A stretch of DNA of 64,000 nucleotides, from positions 992,001-1,056,000 of the forward strand of contig NZ_CP080419.1 of assembly GCF_019457595.1 (NCBI RefSeq), given 5' to 3'. The translations under genes were made by a program, and so were the position numbers. Shown piece by piece: positions 8,858 through 18,283 of this stretch. How positions within the stretch are numbered: position 1 is the stretch's first letter; the number at the start of each line of letters is the position of its first letter. Source of the stretch: Shewanella psychrotolerans. GTDB lineage: Bacteria > Pseudomonadota > Gammaproteobacteria > Enterobacterales > Shewanellaceae. The notes beneath the pieces were generated by a model. It searched no databases and had not been told where the DNA came from. It was given only the letters and a program-made list of their open reading frames with translations.

Positions 8858-9492
8858 CTTGATGTTCTCAATATATCGAAGTTAATTGCGATTGAAGATA
8901 TGGAGTAACAAATGAGTGGTTGCAGTTTGGATAGGGAGATTTTTATCTGTGCTGCTTGTCAACATTTGTCAAACTAATGGTCGCGAATGATAATTAATAT
9001 CAATTAAGGGTTCAATTAAAGAAGTGTAAAGATCGCTGCATTAGTGTGCTTTAGGCTGAAAAGTGAGACTCGTATCAGCCAAGTTAGTCGACGATAACCT
9101 TAAGCGTCGTCAACGGTGAGAGATAGAGGTGTATGCTTACTGCGCTTGTGTTGCTACATGGGTTGATTTGCCATCGTCATGCACTCTGAATTGCCATTGA
9201 TTTTTTAGACTTGTATAGTCTATCGCGTTCTAGAGTTAGCGTTAATTATTCTAATGAATATATGGGCTTATTTTAAATAATAAGTGTTAATATGGAGGAG
9301 TCTAAGCACTTTGATAGGACACCAAACTCATACCAATTTTATCAGTTAAATTAAAAGTTTGTGGTAAACACGTGTATTGCATAATGAGTAAGTAAAATTA
9401 GTTTACTTCAGGACATCAAACGCTCGTTAAAATGACTAAGCTTTTATCGGTTAGCCCAGGCTAAGATGCCCCAGTAAACACTGGAGCAAAAA
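8858..9492. other. Non-coding stretch, 635 bp
   Basis: It holds the Fur-like site for the PepSY gene and the upstream region of the small Lys-rich gene. It is A/T rich, and I see no other gene. Confidence 0.5.
8988..9002. promoter_or_regulatory. Fur box
   Basis: TGATAAT-T-AATATCA matches the 7-1-7 Fur consensus (TGATAAT-N-ATTATCA) at 13 of 14 arm positions. It lies upstream of the PepSY membrane protein on the minus strand. Confidence 0.7.
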
Positions 9493-9615
9493 ATGAGTAA
9501 AGAGCACAGAAACGGTAAAGAAAGCAAAAAACAGCCTTTAAAATCCGCTAAAGAAAAGCGCAATGAAAAGCACGCTAAAAAAGCTGGTAAAGGATTGTTA
9601 GATAACATTAAATAA
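9493..9615 (+). CDS. Small lysine-rich protein, 40 residues
   Basis: The ATG lies behind GGAGCAAAAA and the frame runs to TAA at 9613. The product MSKEHRNGKESKKQPLKSAK continues with EKRNEKHAKKAGKGLLDNIK, about one third Lys plus Arg, with no hydrophobic segment. It is probably an unstructured nucleic-acid-associated or ribosome-associated protein. I do not recognise a named family. The ribosome-binding site and biased composition argue for a real gene. The longer open frame on the opposite strand (9444-9629) is its antisense shadow. Confidence 0.6.
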   Translation: MSKEHRNGKESKKQPLKSAKEKRNEKHAKKAGKGLLDNIK

Positions 9616-10303
9616 AATGTTTTTTTCAAATTGCGTTAAGCGAGTTTAACTCGGTATCTTATTGTTAATTAATAATAATATCGTTAACGCATCACCTATA
9701 TGCCAACTGGTACGTTAATTCGTTCAAAGACAATTTGATTAATTATGCCGTGCCAGTTTTATCATTTCTTAGGTAACCCCCTTCAATTTAATCTCAATCT
9801 CAATCATCGCACTCATCTTCCAAGCATTTGGTATCTTAGTATTAATCCGATAGCGTTATTGACGCAGCTGTCCCCATACAACTGATGGAAACTTTGTTCC
9901 TATTGTTACACCAATCAGTATCAGAAAGTGCTCAACTCAGCGTGTTCTGCATACTTAAGATATTTCCTCTATCCTCGGAGGCCTGATGCGGCGAATGTCG
10001 CACTTCGGAGTTGAATTCGGGCACGACTATATGGATGTAGGGGGAGGATAACGCATGGTTGTTACTGAGGCGCAATTAAAGGCCTTGCCTCATCAGCGCT
10101 AACCTTTAGTGCTAAATCGTCGCTGAACGATCACATCTTTATACTCATTGGTATTACTACAACGATTGAGTTAAACATTAAGCGGAGTGCGATAGCTTAT
10201 TAATCGTAGAATGTAAGTTATTGCTAACATTCAGCTGTGTGGTACGTTTTAGGTTAAGACAAATATCTTTGGCACTGCTTAGTATGAAGATTGGAATTAA
10301 TTC
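9616..10303. other. Non-coding stretch, 688 bp, with a palindrome-rich patch
   Basis: Around 9965-10085 the sequence contains several short inverted repeats (CCTCGGAGG, GCGGCGAATGTCGC) and an ATGGATGTAGGGG motif. These are reminiscent of the non-coding repeats seen at 30.7-31.3 and 37.3-37.9 kb, but they do not align clearly with them. The remainder is A/T-rich leader for the CbiM-like gene. Confidence 0.4.
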
Positions 10304-10984
10304 ATGAGCGATTTTTTATTACAACGCTTAAACGAAATCGATTGGGGTATAACGAGTGGCCAATTACTCGCAATCGGGCTGCTTTTGACATGGTTATGGG
10401 CTATTTGGCCGAGCGAAGAGATGAAGGCCTTGCTTCACGATAAAGCCCTGCAGTCGCGTTTACTGCTGACGGCATTTGCGATCAATGCGTTGTGGTTAAT
10501 AAATGCCAGTATTACAGTGGGTATCCATCTACACTTTTTAGGTTTAGTGACGTTAATGTTGATGTTTGGATGGCGTATAGCCACTTTTATTGCGCTATTA
10601 CCTGTGCTGTTTTTCGCTACCTTCGTTCTCAAGCAGCCGTTTGATTTTGCTGTTTATGGATTAGTTGCCGTCTCGATACCGTTATTTCTTTGCTATGTGG
10701 TTTATAGTCAAGTATTCAAATACCTGCCGCATCATTTATTTATTTACATCTTTTGCGGTGCATTTATGAATGGCTTTTTGTCGATTTTATTCCACATGCT
10801 GCCTTGGTCGGTTTGGCTCTGGGTGAGTAGCGAATATGATTGGAGTTACTTATCGGATAATTATCTATTATTGATTCCGCTACTGGCGTTTCCAGAGGCG
10901 CTACTTAATGGTATGGCGGTGACATTTATGGTGGTATACCGCCCCGATTGGCTTTATGACTATTCTGATCGAACCTATTTTTAG
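10304..10984 (+). CDS. CbiM-like energy-coupling factor permease
   Basis: A 226-residue integral membrane protein with about six helices. GIHLHFLGLVTLMLMFGWRI and the C-terminal FPEALLNGMAVTFMVVYRPD followed by WLYDYSDRTYF match the CbiM family of ECF transporter S/permease components for cobalt or nickel. The true CbiM N-terminal metal-binding segment (MHI..) is absent; the protein starts MSDFLLQRLNEIDWG. This shorter branch is common in gammaproteobacteria and its substrate is unknown. No ATPase or T component lies nearby. Confidence 0.7.
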   Translation: MSDFLLQRLNEIDWGITSGQLLAIGLLLTWLWAIWPSEEMKALLHDKALQSRLLLTAFAINALWLINASITVGIHLHFLGLVTLMLMFGWRIATFIALLPVLFFATFVLKQPFDFAVYGLVAVSIPLFLCYVVYSQVFKYLPHHLFIYIFCGAFMNGFLSILFHMLPWSVWLWVSSEYDWSYLSDNYLLLIPLLAFPEALLNGMAVTFMVVYRPDWLYDYSDRTYF

Positions 10985-11388
10985 CGACGCTATAATCAGT
11001 ACTAGATAAATTCATTGGTGTTTTTATTTTAATTAGTCGCTATCAAAATGATGCGTTCAATGTTTCATCTTGTAACCTTTGAGGGAGTATCCCTGTTTGT
11101 ATTTCTTTGCTAGTCGTTGAGCGTTCAGATCTTGATATTGATTGGTATTAGTTGAGGTGAACAGTGAAATAGGTTGGGTGAAAAGCGGGATTTATTGTTA
11201 TTATTAACCAATCACAGCGCTAAGCGATAGAGCGTTTAAATAGTGCGACTGACGTTGATAGGTTATAGCTTATTGATTTGGTCGTTAACCCAATCGAATA
11301 GTTAAGTCTCAATGATCGCTACTCATTATTTGCCTTAAGCGTTCTATTGAATACAGTAAATACCGCATGTGCGGTAGCCGGAACTCCC
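10985..11388. other. Non-coding stretch, 404 bp
   Basis: Between the CbiM-like gene and the VF530 gene. I see no terminator, operator or small gene that I can defend. Confidence 0.4.
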
Positions 11389-11886
11389 ATGATTGAATTG
11401 CAACAAAATAACCCATTACATGGCTTAGGTTTAGAGGCCATGGTTACCGAGTTAGTCGATTTTTACGATTGGAAAATACTCTACGCCGCATTGCGTTTAG
11501 AGTGTTTTAATCTTAATCCGACGATGGAAGCTAGTGTTAAGTTTCTGAAAAAAACCGAGTGGGCCAGAGAGCGGGTGGAAAGCTTCTACCTTTATCGTTT
11601 TAAGCGTATGCCTAAAGGTAGTGCGGCGCAGTTTGAGTTAAAGCCGCGTGAGCGTGGTTTTGCAGATGGGATTGTGCCGCGTAAACCACAAGAGTTGACC
11701 GTTGAGTTGATTGCTGAAATGCGAGCTAAAGCGACAGCTGATTATGAAGCGATGAAGAAAAATAATGGCCGTCCTAAATTTGGTAAAGATAAGTCTCGCG
11801 CTCAAGATAGCTATGCGCAAAACAAGCGCTCAGGCAGTAAACGTCCCGCGCCATCTCAAGATCCAAATAATCCTTGGGGGAAATAG
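11389..11886 (+). CDS. VF530 (DUF2132) family DNA-binding-like protein
   Basis: The N-terminal half is a clear VF530 domain: NPLHGLGLEAMVTELVDFYD, WKILYAALRLECFNLNP and SVKFLKKTEWARERVESFYL. The C-terminal half (residues about 90-165) is a basic, low-complexity tail ending in PNNPWGK, which is an extension beyond the roughly 75-residue domain. The frame is open from a TTG at 11347, but the ATG at 11389 starts the conserved part, so I chose it. Function is not established; a nucleic-acid role is suggested by the basic tail. Confidence 0.8.
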   Translation: MIELQQNNPLHGLGLEAMVTELVDFYDWKILYAALRLECFNLNPTMEASVKFLKKTEWARERVESFYLYRFKRMPKGSAAQFELKPRERGFADGIVPRKPQELTVELIAEMRAKATADYEAMKKNNGRPKFGKDKSRAQDSYAQNKRSGSKRPAPSQDPNNPWGK

Positions 11887-12008
11887 CGGGTGATGAAGCT
11901 AAGGCTTTTGAGTTGCTTGATGAGTTAGCCAATCTAAGTTGAAATTGGGTTTAGCTTGAGACCACTCTAGCGTGTAGGTAACGAGATAAGCGTAGCAAGA
12001 TAGATAAA

Positions 12009-12037
12009 AAGAGCGCAGCCAATATGGCTGCGCTCTT
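12009..12037 (-). terminator. Terminator after proC
   Basis: A perfect 12-bp stem AAGAGCGCAGCC / GGCTGCGCTCTT with loop AATAT. The T tract is on the minus-strand side, 34 bp beyond the proC stop. Confidence 0.88.
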
Positions 12038-12070
12038 GTCGATTAGGCTAGGCTAGTTTGATTAAGCTAG

Positions 12071-12883
12071 TTAACCTAAAGATAGCTCTCTTGCTCGGTC
12101 TGCCGCCGAGTCCATTGCATTGGCGACTAATTCGTCGAGTTCACCATGCTGAAACGCTAATATCGCTTGCTCTGTAGTGCCTTTGGGCGAGGTGACTTGG
12201 CGTCGCAGTGATGCAAAGTCCAGTTGACTACTCGCCGCCATCGATATCGCTCCCATAGCACTTTGCAAAACTGCTTTGGTTGCGGTTTGTTTTGGCAGAC
12301 CTTGGTTTATTGCCGCCTTTTCCATTGCTTCTAAAAACAGGAAGAAGTAAGCTGGCGAGCTCCCCGCAGTGGCGACAATGGTCGACATCTGCTTTTCATC
12401 TTTAAGCCACACAGTATCACCTACGGCGTTCATTAGCGCGTCGGCTATCTTGATATCTAACTCATCAGTTTGTGTTGCTGTATACATACCCGTTAAGCCT
12501 TTACCGATTGCCGTTGGCAGATTCGGCATAGAGCAGATAACACGGTTAGAATGTCCCAACTTTTTGCTGATAGTGGCATGTTTAACCCCAGCCGCAATCG
12601 AGATAACCAATTTATCTTCGCTTAGTGCCGACATCATTGGCGCAATGTCTTCGCACACTAAAGGTACGACAAAGGGCTTTACTGCAATAATGATCACATC
12701 GGCGAAGGCAACCGCAGCGCTATTATCTTGATGTACTCGTACATTAAATTGATCGACAATACCGTTGCGGGTCGCTTGGGTCGGCGCGCATACCAAGATA
12801 TTTTGACCGTTATGACCATGTTTCAGTAAGCCTGCAATGATGGCTTTAGCCATGTTTCCGCCACCGATGAAGGCGATACGCAT
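12071..12883 (-). CDS. proC: Pyrroline-5-carboxylate reductase
   Basis: Catalyses the last step of proline synthesis, NAD(P)H reduction of pyrroline-5-carboxylate. 270 residues, normal length. The N-terminal MRIAFIGGGNMAKAIIAGLL is the dinucleotide-binding fold. VICSMPNLPTAIGKGLTGMY, GSSPAYFFLFLEAM and the C-terminal LRRQVTSPKGTTEQAILAF block are diagnostic. It is flanked by its own terminator and lies just downstream of, but separated by a terminator from, the proBA unit. Confidence 0.96.
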   Translation of the reverse strand: MRIAFIGGGNMAKAIIAGLLKHGHNGQNILVCAPTQATRNGIVDQFNVRVHQDNSAAVAFADVIIIAVKPFVVPLVCEDIAPMMSALSEDKLVISIAAGVKHATISKKLGHSNRVICSMPNLPTAIGKGLTGMYTATQTDELDIKIADALMNAVGDTVWLKDEKQMSTIVATAGSSPAYFFLFLEAMEKAAINQGLPKQTATKAVLQSAMGAISMAASSQLDFASLRRQVTSPKGTTEQAILAFQHGELDELVANAMDSAADRARELSLG

Positions 12884-12976
12884 CTGTGGATCTAATTGTA
12901 AGTCGTAGTGAGAGATAATAAGGCTCCTTTAGTGATTGATTGAGTGTCTAAATGAGTGCTGAGTGAATAACAAAAT

Positions 12977-13011
12977 GACGCCTTATATGGTGAATCGCTA
13001 TATAAGGCGTC
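12977..13011 (-). terminator. Terminator after proA
   Basis: A perfect 12-bp stem GACGCCTTATAT / ATATAAGGCGTC with a 10-base loop and a T run on the minus strand. It ends the putP-proB-proA unit. Confidence 0.85.
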
Positions 13012-13043
13012 GTCATCAACTGCATGCGGTTTGGGGCAATGGA

Positions 13044-14291
13044 TTAAGCACGAACTTGGCCATCACCACTCACTAAATACTTTTCGGTGGTGAGTGACTC
13101 AAGACCCATTGGACCGTAAGCATGCAGCTTGGTGGTCGCAATGCCTATCTCGGCGCCTAAGCCTAACTCGCCGCCGTCAGAGAAGCGTGAAGAGGCATTA
13201 ACCATTACCACAGATGCATCAACCGTACGTTGGAAACGAGCTGCAGTAAGCTCATTTTTGGTACAAATCACTTCGGTATGATGGCTACCAAAGCGTCTAA
13301 TATGGTCGATTGCCTGATTAAAGTCTTCAACCTGACAAATGGCGATTTCAAGGTCTAAATACTCTTGGCCAAAATCACCATCGTCTATTAGATTGCAGTT
13401 GTTAAAGTAGTTGGCCGCGTGTTGGCAAGCATTGATCTTGACCTGATGCTCAGCAAGGGCGCTCGCTACTTTAGGGAGAAATTCAGCGGCAACATCTTGG
13501 TGAACGACAAGCCCCTCAAGCGCATTACAAACTCCAGTACGCTGGGTTTTACCATTGAGTAGCAATGCTAATGCGGTATCTAGATCGGCATCTTTATCTA
13601 CGTAAAGGTGACAAACTCCCTTAAAATGCTGAATAACTGGGATCTTACTGTGATCAGTTACGAAGTTGATCAGGCCTTCACCGCCTCGTGGAATAATCAC
13701 ATCAATATAATCACGTTGCTGCATTAACTCCATCATTAAAGCACGATCGGGATCGGGCACGACAGTGATCAATGCTGGTGGTAAGCCATAATGCTTGAGC
13801 ACCGTCTGTAAAATATCAGCAATAACCTTACTGGTTTGAAGCGCTTCTTTACCGCCTCGTAGCACGACTGCATTCCCTGATTTAAAGCATAATGCGCCAG
13901 CATCAGCTGTCACGTTAGGACGCGCTTCATAAATCATACAGACAACGCCAAGTGGTACTCGCATCTTACTAATGTTTAGTCCATTTGGGCGCTGACCAAT
14001 GTCTCTAAGCTCACCAATGGGGTCGGGTAAGGCTGCAATAGTTTCAATGCCTTGCGCCATAGCTTCTATTCGCTCTGGCGTCATTTTTAAGCGATCTAAC
14101 ATTGCTGCGCCAAGTTGGTTTGATTCGGCGTGAGCCATATCGATCACATTGGCGCTTAAGATCTCATAGCTGTGCGCTCGGATCGCGCGCGCCATGTCCA
14201 GTAGTACCGTGTTTTTTAGCTGCTCATCCAATACAGCAAGTGTCTGTGCTGCTTCTGCAGCTTCTTTCGATAAATTCTTTATTAAGCTCAT
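13044..14291 (-). CDS. proA: Gamma-glutamyl phosphate reductase
   Basis: Second step of proline synthesis: gamma-glutamyl phosphate to glutamate semialdehyde with NADPH. 415 residues, typical. GVVCMIYEARPNVTADAGAL and the active-site Cys in the GKTQRTGVCNALEGL block are clear, as is the DGGELGLGAEIGIATTKLHA block. It starts 2 bp after the proB stop on the same strand, so the two are translationally close-coupled. Confidence 0.96.
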   Translation of the reverse strand: MSLIKNLSKEAAEAAQTLAVLDEQLKNTVLLDMARAIRAHSYEILSANVIDMAHAESNQLGAAMLDRLKMTPERIEAMAQGIETIAALPDPIGELRDIGQRPNGLNISKMRVPLGVVCMIYEARPNVTADAGALCFKSGNAVVLRGGKEALQTSKVIADILQTVLKHYGLPPALITVVPDPDRALMMELMQQRDYIDVIIPRGGEGLINFVTDHSKIPVIQHFKGVCHLYVDKDADLDTALALLLNGKTQRTGVCNALEGLVVHQDVAAEFLPKVASALAEHQVKINACQHAANYFNNCNLIDDGDFGQEYLDLEIAICQVEDFNQAIDHIRRFGSHHTEVICTKNELTAARFQRTVDASVVMVNASSRFSDGGELGLGAEIGIATTKLHAYGPMGLESLTTEKYLVSGDGQVRA

Positions 14292-14293
14292 AT

Positions 14294-15394
14294 TTACTCC
14301 AATATGGCGATATTTTTGTCGGAGATGATCGGGCCAGTCTTTTGCTGAACATCGTTAGCAAAATCGCGATCGTCTTGCTCCGCAATAAAATTAAGTAGGC
14401 AACTGCTGTAATTGGATTTGGCTTTTGCCAATTTAGTGCCATCGCCTTTGCGCACTAATACCGTATCACCGACGGAAAAGTTACCTTTTATGGCTACTAC
14501 ATCGTCGCTAGTCAGCTGTGTATTTTGTTGTTCAAGATCTGCGTCAAAGTCATTTTCGACGATTAACTCACCTTGTGCCTGTGAAGTGTGGGTCATCCAG
14601 TGCAGGTGTTCTTGCATCGGATGCTCAAACGGGGTGAATAAGGTCCCCGGGTTCTGCCCCTTCAATAGCTGATTGAACGAGTTGGAATCGAAACCATCAA
14701 CAATCACAGTTTCAATGCCGTGAGAGATCGCTTTTTCAGCTGCCTGAATCTTTGTACGCATCCCACCTGTGCCCACATCGCTGGTGGCGCCACCCGCCAT
14801 AGCATAGATGTCGGCGTTGATGTCTGTTACTTGTTTTATCAGCTTGGCATCGTCATGAAGATTAGGGTTTTTGGTATAAAGCCCTTTAACGTCTGAGCAG
14901 ATAATGAGTGCGTCAGCATCGGCTGCGGCCGCGACCATTGCCGATAGATTGTCGTTGTCACCGACTTTGAGTTTGTCAGTGGTCACCGCATCGTTTTCGT
15001 TAATGATCGGTAGTAAGCCATGTTCTAACAGGCTAAATAACGTATCTTTAATGCTGATATAGCGCTCACGATCCCTAAGATCACCATGGGTGACTAGCAT
15101 CTGCGCTGATGGAAAATCAAATAACTTATCCCATGTGGCCATCATGTCGGCTTGCCCTGCGGCAGCCATAGCCTTTTTAGTCGATACATTTGGGTCGGAG
15201 ACCCCCGGGAATCGGTGCCAGCCAGCGGCAACCGAACCAGAGGATACCAATACAACCTGACACCCTTGGGCTCGACAGTTTGCAATAAATTGTGCGATGC
15301 CTAGTAGGAAGTGGCTGCTACACCCCTTTTTATGGGGAGCAATCAAGGCACTACCCACTTTGACGACTATGCGTTTCCAGTGTAAATCTGCCAT
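14294..15394 (-). CDS. proB: Glutamate 5-kinase
   Basis: First and feedback-controlled step of proline synthesis. 366 residues. An N-terminal amino acid kinase domain (RIVVKVGSALIAP, VLVSSGSVAAGWHRF, INENDAVTTDKLKVGDND, GTGGMRTKIQAAEKA) is followed by a C-terminal PUA domain (DDVVAIKGNFSVGDTVLVRK). It lies 10 bp downstream of putP and 2 bp upstream of proA, so biosynthesis appears to be co-transcribed with proline uptake. Confidence 0.96.
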   Translation of the reverse strand: MADLHWKRIVVKVGSALIAPHKKGCSSHFLLGIAQFIANCRAQGCQVVLVSSGSVAAGWHRFPGVSDPNVSTKKAMAAAGQADMMATWDKLFDFPSAQMLVTHGDLRDRERYISIKDTLFSLLEHGLLPIINENDAVTTDKLKVGDNDNLSAMVAAAADADALIICSDVKGLYTKNPNLHDDAKLIKQVTDINADIYAMAGGATSDVGTGGMRTKIQAAEKAISHGIETVIVDGFDSNSFNQLLKGQNPGTLFTPFEHPMQEHLHWMTHTSQAQGELIVENDFDADLEQQNTQLTSDDVVAIKGNFSVGDTVLVRKGDGTKLAKAKSNYSSCLLNFIAEQDDRDFANDVQQKTGPIISDKNIAILE

Positions 15395-15404
15395 TTTGCT
15401 TTCC

Positions 15405-16901
15405 CTATTTTTGCTCTGCTAGTACTCGGCCCGCTTCGTTGAATGTCTTAACCGTGTTTTTACAGGGATCTGAGTCCAATGCACTCACGACCCAAATCAC
15501 GACGCTACTCACTAAGAAGCCGGGGATCATCTCGTATATGACCGTTGTCAACGCTTTGCTGTCTGCAAGCACTGGGGCGTAAATCCAAAACAGTACTGTT
15601 GCTGCGCCCGAGACTATGCCTGCTATTGCGGCTTTATGGGTTAGGTTCTTCTTGTACAGGCTAAATAGCACTAGCGGACCAAATGCTGCACCGAAGCCAG
15701 CCCAAGCATTACTGACTAATGACAAGATACTGTTTGAACGATCTAACGCCAATAAACTAGCGACAAATGCAACACCTGCTACCCCATAGCGTCCCATTTT
15801 TACCATCTCTTTTTCGGTCGCTTCTTTCTTCGATATCACACGATAGATATCTTCAGTTAATGAGCTAGAAGACACCAGTAATTGCGATGAAATCGTACTC
15901 ATAATCGCTGCTAAAATAGCGGCTAATAGGAATCCACTGATCATTGGATGGAATAGTAATTCTGAGAATACGATAAAGATGGTTTCAGGATCACTTAGCT
16001 TCATATCAAACTTATTGGCATAGGCGATACCGACTAAACCTGTGGCTAATGCACCAATAATGGTTACTGTCATCCAGCTCATACCAATATTTTTCGCCGT
16101 TTTAATATCACCAACGCTGCGAATTGCCATAAAGCGGACGATGATATGTGGTTGACCAAAATAACCTAAGCCCCACGATAAACTGGAGATGAGTCCGAGT
16201 AGGGTGACATTTTGCATCGCCTCACCAAAGTGAGGAATAGACTGATAAGCAAAGTCCATCATCTTATCGGCACTGGTAAACTCTTGATACGCCACAACCG
16301 GAACCAAAATCAGAGCCACGAACATGATACAGCCCTGGACAAAATCGGTAAGACTGACGGCTAAAAATCCACCAAGCAGTGTATAAGAAACCACAACGCC
16401 TAAGGTGATCATTAACCCGAGTTCGTAATGCACTTCGAATGCCGATTCAAACAACTTACCGCCAGCAACTAAACCAGCTGACGTGTACAAGGTGAAGAAA
16501 ATTACGATGATGATTGCCGCAATAATACGAATATTACCGCTTGGATCATGGAATCGTTTCGCAAAAAACTCAGGTATTGTCAGAGCGTTATCTGCAACTT
16601 CCGTATATACACGCAGTTTAGGCGCGACAATTAAATAGTTAATTAATGCACCGAGCAACAAGCCGACTGCAATGTAAATGGTCTCAAATCCAACCAAGAA
16701 CATAGCGCCGGGAAGCCCCATTAGCATCCAGCCACTCATGTCTGACGCACCCGCAGAAAGGGCGGTAACTTGTGGGCTAACCTGACGGCCACCCAAAATG
16801 TAACCTGAAACATCGCTGGTGGATTGTCGATAAGCAAATAAACCAATGGCTAGCATGGCGAGAAAATAGATGGCCAATGATACATAACTTAGGTAGTTCA
16901 T
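15405..16901 (-). CDS. putP: Sodium/proline symporter
   Basis: A 498-residue inner-membrane Na+/solute symporter with about 13 helices. The blocks SAGASDMSGWMLMGLPGAMF, YTSAGLVAGGKLFES, WGLGYFGQPHIIVRFMAIRS and ILAAIMSTISSQLLVSSSSL match PutP, including the Na+-site serines. It sits between a small membrane protein gene (3 bp upstream) and proB (10 bp downstream). PutP normally pairs with putA or stands alone, so the linkage to proBA is unusual and fits proline accumulation for osmoprotection (inference). Confidence 0.93.
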   Translation of the reverse strand: MNYLSYVSLAIYFLAMLAIGLFAYRQSTSDVSGYILGGRQVSPQVTALSAGASDMSGWMLMGLPGAMFLVGFETIYIAVGLLLGALINYLIVAPKLRVYTEVADNALTIPEFFAKRFHDPSGNIRIIAAIIIVIFFTLYTSAGLVAGGKLFESAFEVHYELGLMITLGVVVSYTLLGGFLAVSLTDFVQGCIMFVALILVPVVAYQEFTSADKMMDFAYQSIPHFGEAMQNVTLLGLISSLSWGLGYFGQPHIIVRFMAIRSVGDIKTAKNIGMSWMTVTIIGALATGLVGIAYANKFDMKLSDPETIFIVFSELLFHPMISGFLLAAILAAIMSTISSQLLVSSSSLTEDIYRVISKKEATEKEMVKMGRYGVAGVAFVASLLALDRSNSILSLVSNAWAGFGAAFGPLVLFSLYKKNLTHKAAIAGIVSGAATVLFWIYAPVLADSKALTTVIYEMIPGFLVSSVVIWVVSALDSDPCKNTVKTFNEAGRVLAEQK

Positions 16902-16904
16902 TGA

Positions 16905-17081
16905 TTATTGACCTCCTAACGCTTTGTTATTTTGAATCCCATTGGGTTTCAACATGACAAAGAGATAGGTGCTTAAAATAGCGATTAAGCAGAACAGTTG
17001 CATCCCTTCTTTACATTTTAAAGCCATAGTTGACCATAGCTGTTGAATGAGATTCTCTTCCGTTGCATTGTCTGACGACAT
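16905..17081 (-). CDS. Small single-helix membrane protein upstream of putP
   Basis: 58 residues from an ATG at 17079-17081 that follows a strong AGGAGGGCAAC site; the longer in-frame start at 17129 has no such site. A soluble N-terminal part (MSSDNATEENLIQQLWSTMA) precedes one membrane segment (GMQLFCLIAILSTYLFVML) and a short tail. It ends 3 bp before putP. The arrangement recalls YhdT beside PanF and YjcH beside ActP, two other symporters of the same superfamily with small partner proteins. A PutP partner role is inference. I know no named family. Confidence 0.65.
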   Translation of the reverse strand: MSSDNATEENLIQQLWSTMALKCKEGMQLFCLIAILSTYLFVMLKPNGIQNNKALGGQ

Positions 17082-17676
17082 GTTGCCCTCCTGAGCATTA
17101 TCTTGATTATATTTGTCATTAGCCACCAAAATAGTTATAGGGCTAATAGTTAGTGCTGTAACTATGTTAACACTGTTTTAGAGTGTTTTTCCACCTCGAG
17201 TCCGATTTTATGTGGTTTATGCGTGAGCGCTAATGTTAGGAAAAGGTTTGGGGCGTGAGTTTTTCGAGGCCGATGTTTGGGCTTCAATTACCGCGTCAAA
17301 TTTTATGACGAGGTGGGTGAAGTTAGCTTAGCTACTAGGATTGAAGTGCTATTGGATTTCAATCAGTCGGGGGGGAATTACTGGCTGCGTCGACTGCAGT
17401 GCTATGTCTTAATGCTTGTTGAGATAGGGAATCTAACTGCGTAATAAACAGTCAATTTTTTATCGGCAAAACCTAATGATAATCGATTGCTTGGATTTAC
17501 TCGTACAAATACATCGCACAGACCATTTGTTATAGCTATTGGTATTTGATTGACTGTTCGAGACCAAATGCATTTTCTATTAATAGTGATTTAACTGTTT
17601 TTTTTGGGGGTTGAATACCCAATTGAAAGAATATTGACCATAATTTACCTACCTAGAAGGAGGATGTTATCAGTTT
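17082..17676. other. Divergent non-coding stretch, 595 bp
   Basis: It separates the proline operon (minus) from the SCO/chemoreceptor pair (plus). A weak Fur-like half-site TGATAAT occurs at 17477. An AGGAGG at 17659-17664 serves the SCO gene at an unusually long spacing. Nothing else is clear. Confidence 0.4.
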
Positions 17677-18273
17677 ATGGCAGTTTCACGACAAGTTGTG
17701 TTAGCGGGTTTTCTTATTATCCTAACGCTGGTAGCAGTTCCATTGGCGCTATTTATTACGCAGGTGTCTCAAGGAGGCTATGGTCTTAAAGCCTCAAATA
17801 AGGAGATTGATTTTCACTGGCAGGATATTGAAGGTGAGGTACATCAATTTAGTGATTGGCAGCAGGGCACGACATATCTGTTTATGGGATTTTTGAGCTG
17901 TTCAGAGATTTGTCCTGTTCGGATTGGTCAAATGATCGCACTCGATAAATGGCTTGATGAATCTCCTTATTCCGATAGTTCTGTGCGTTTCTTCTTTGTC
18001 ACTGTAGACCCACAAACCGATAGCCCCGCTATTCGCCGTCAGATGGTCGATGGACAGTCAAAGCGTTTTGTTAGTGCATCAATGTCACGAGATGATCTTG
18101 ATCAACTTCAATTGGTGTTACGCGAAAAAGTTGCTATACAAGATGGGATACCTAACCACGTTGGGAATTTATATTTGTTCTCACGCGATACCTCATTGGA
18201 GCGAGTGTATACCCAATGGCAGTTATCAATTGAGAAGATACAAGCTGATTTAATTCCACTTTTATCACTATAG
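17677..18273 (+). CDS. SCO1/SenC family thiol or copper protein
   Basis: A 198-residue membrane-anchored periplasmic protein with the thioredoxin fold of the SCO family. An N-terminal helix ([20 protein letters not shown]) precedes the domain. The copper/redox Cys pair is CSEIC in [15 protein letters not shown] (about residues 80-90) and the conserved His lies in [24 protein letters not shown] is the usual SCO block. It ends 10 bp before a chemoreceptor, not beside a cytochrome oxidase as is common, so its partner may be the receptor or a distant oxidase. Confidence 0.83.
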   Translation: MAVSRQVVLAGFLIILTLVAVPLALFITQVSQGGYGLKASNKEIDFHWQDIEGEVHQFSDWQQGTTYLFMGFLSCSEICPVRIGQMIALDKWLDESPYSDSSVRFFFVTVDPQTDSPAIRRQMVDGQSKRFVSASMSRDDLDQLQLVLREKVAIQDGIPNHVGNLYLFSRDTSLERVYTQWQLSIEKIQADLIPLLSL

Positions 18274-18283
18274 AGTCTTAGTT

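Noticed and set aside
9444..9629. 61-residue hydrophobic frame on the minus strand
   Set aside because: It is the antisense of the 40-residue Lys-rich gene (Lys codons AAA/AAG read backwards give Phe/Leu) and has no independent ribosome site of note.
17477..17491. Fur box before the SCO gene
   Set aside because: Only the left half TGATAAT matches; the right half GATTGCT does not.
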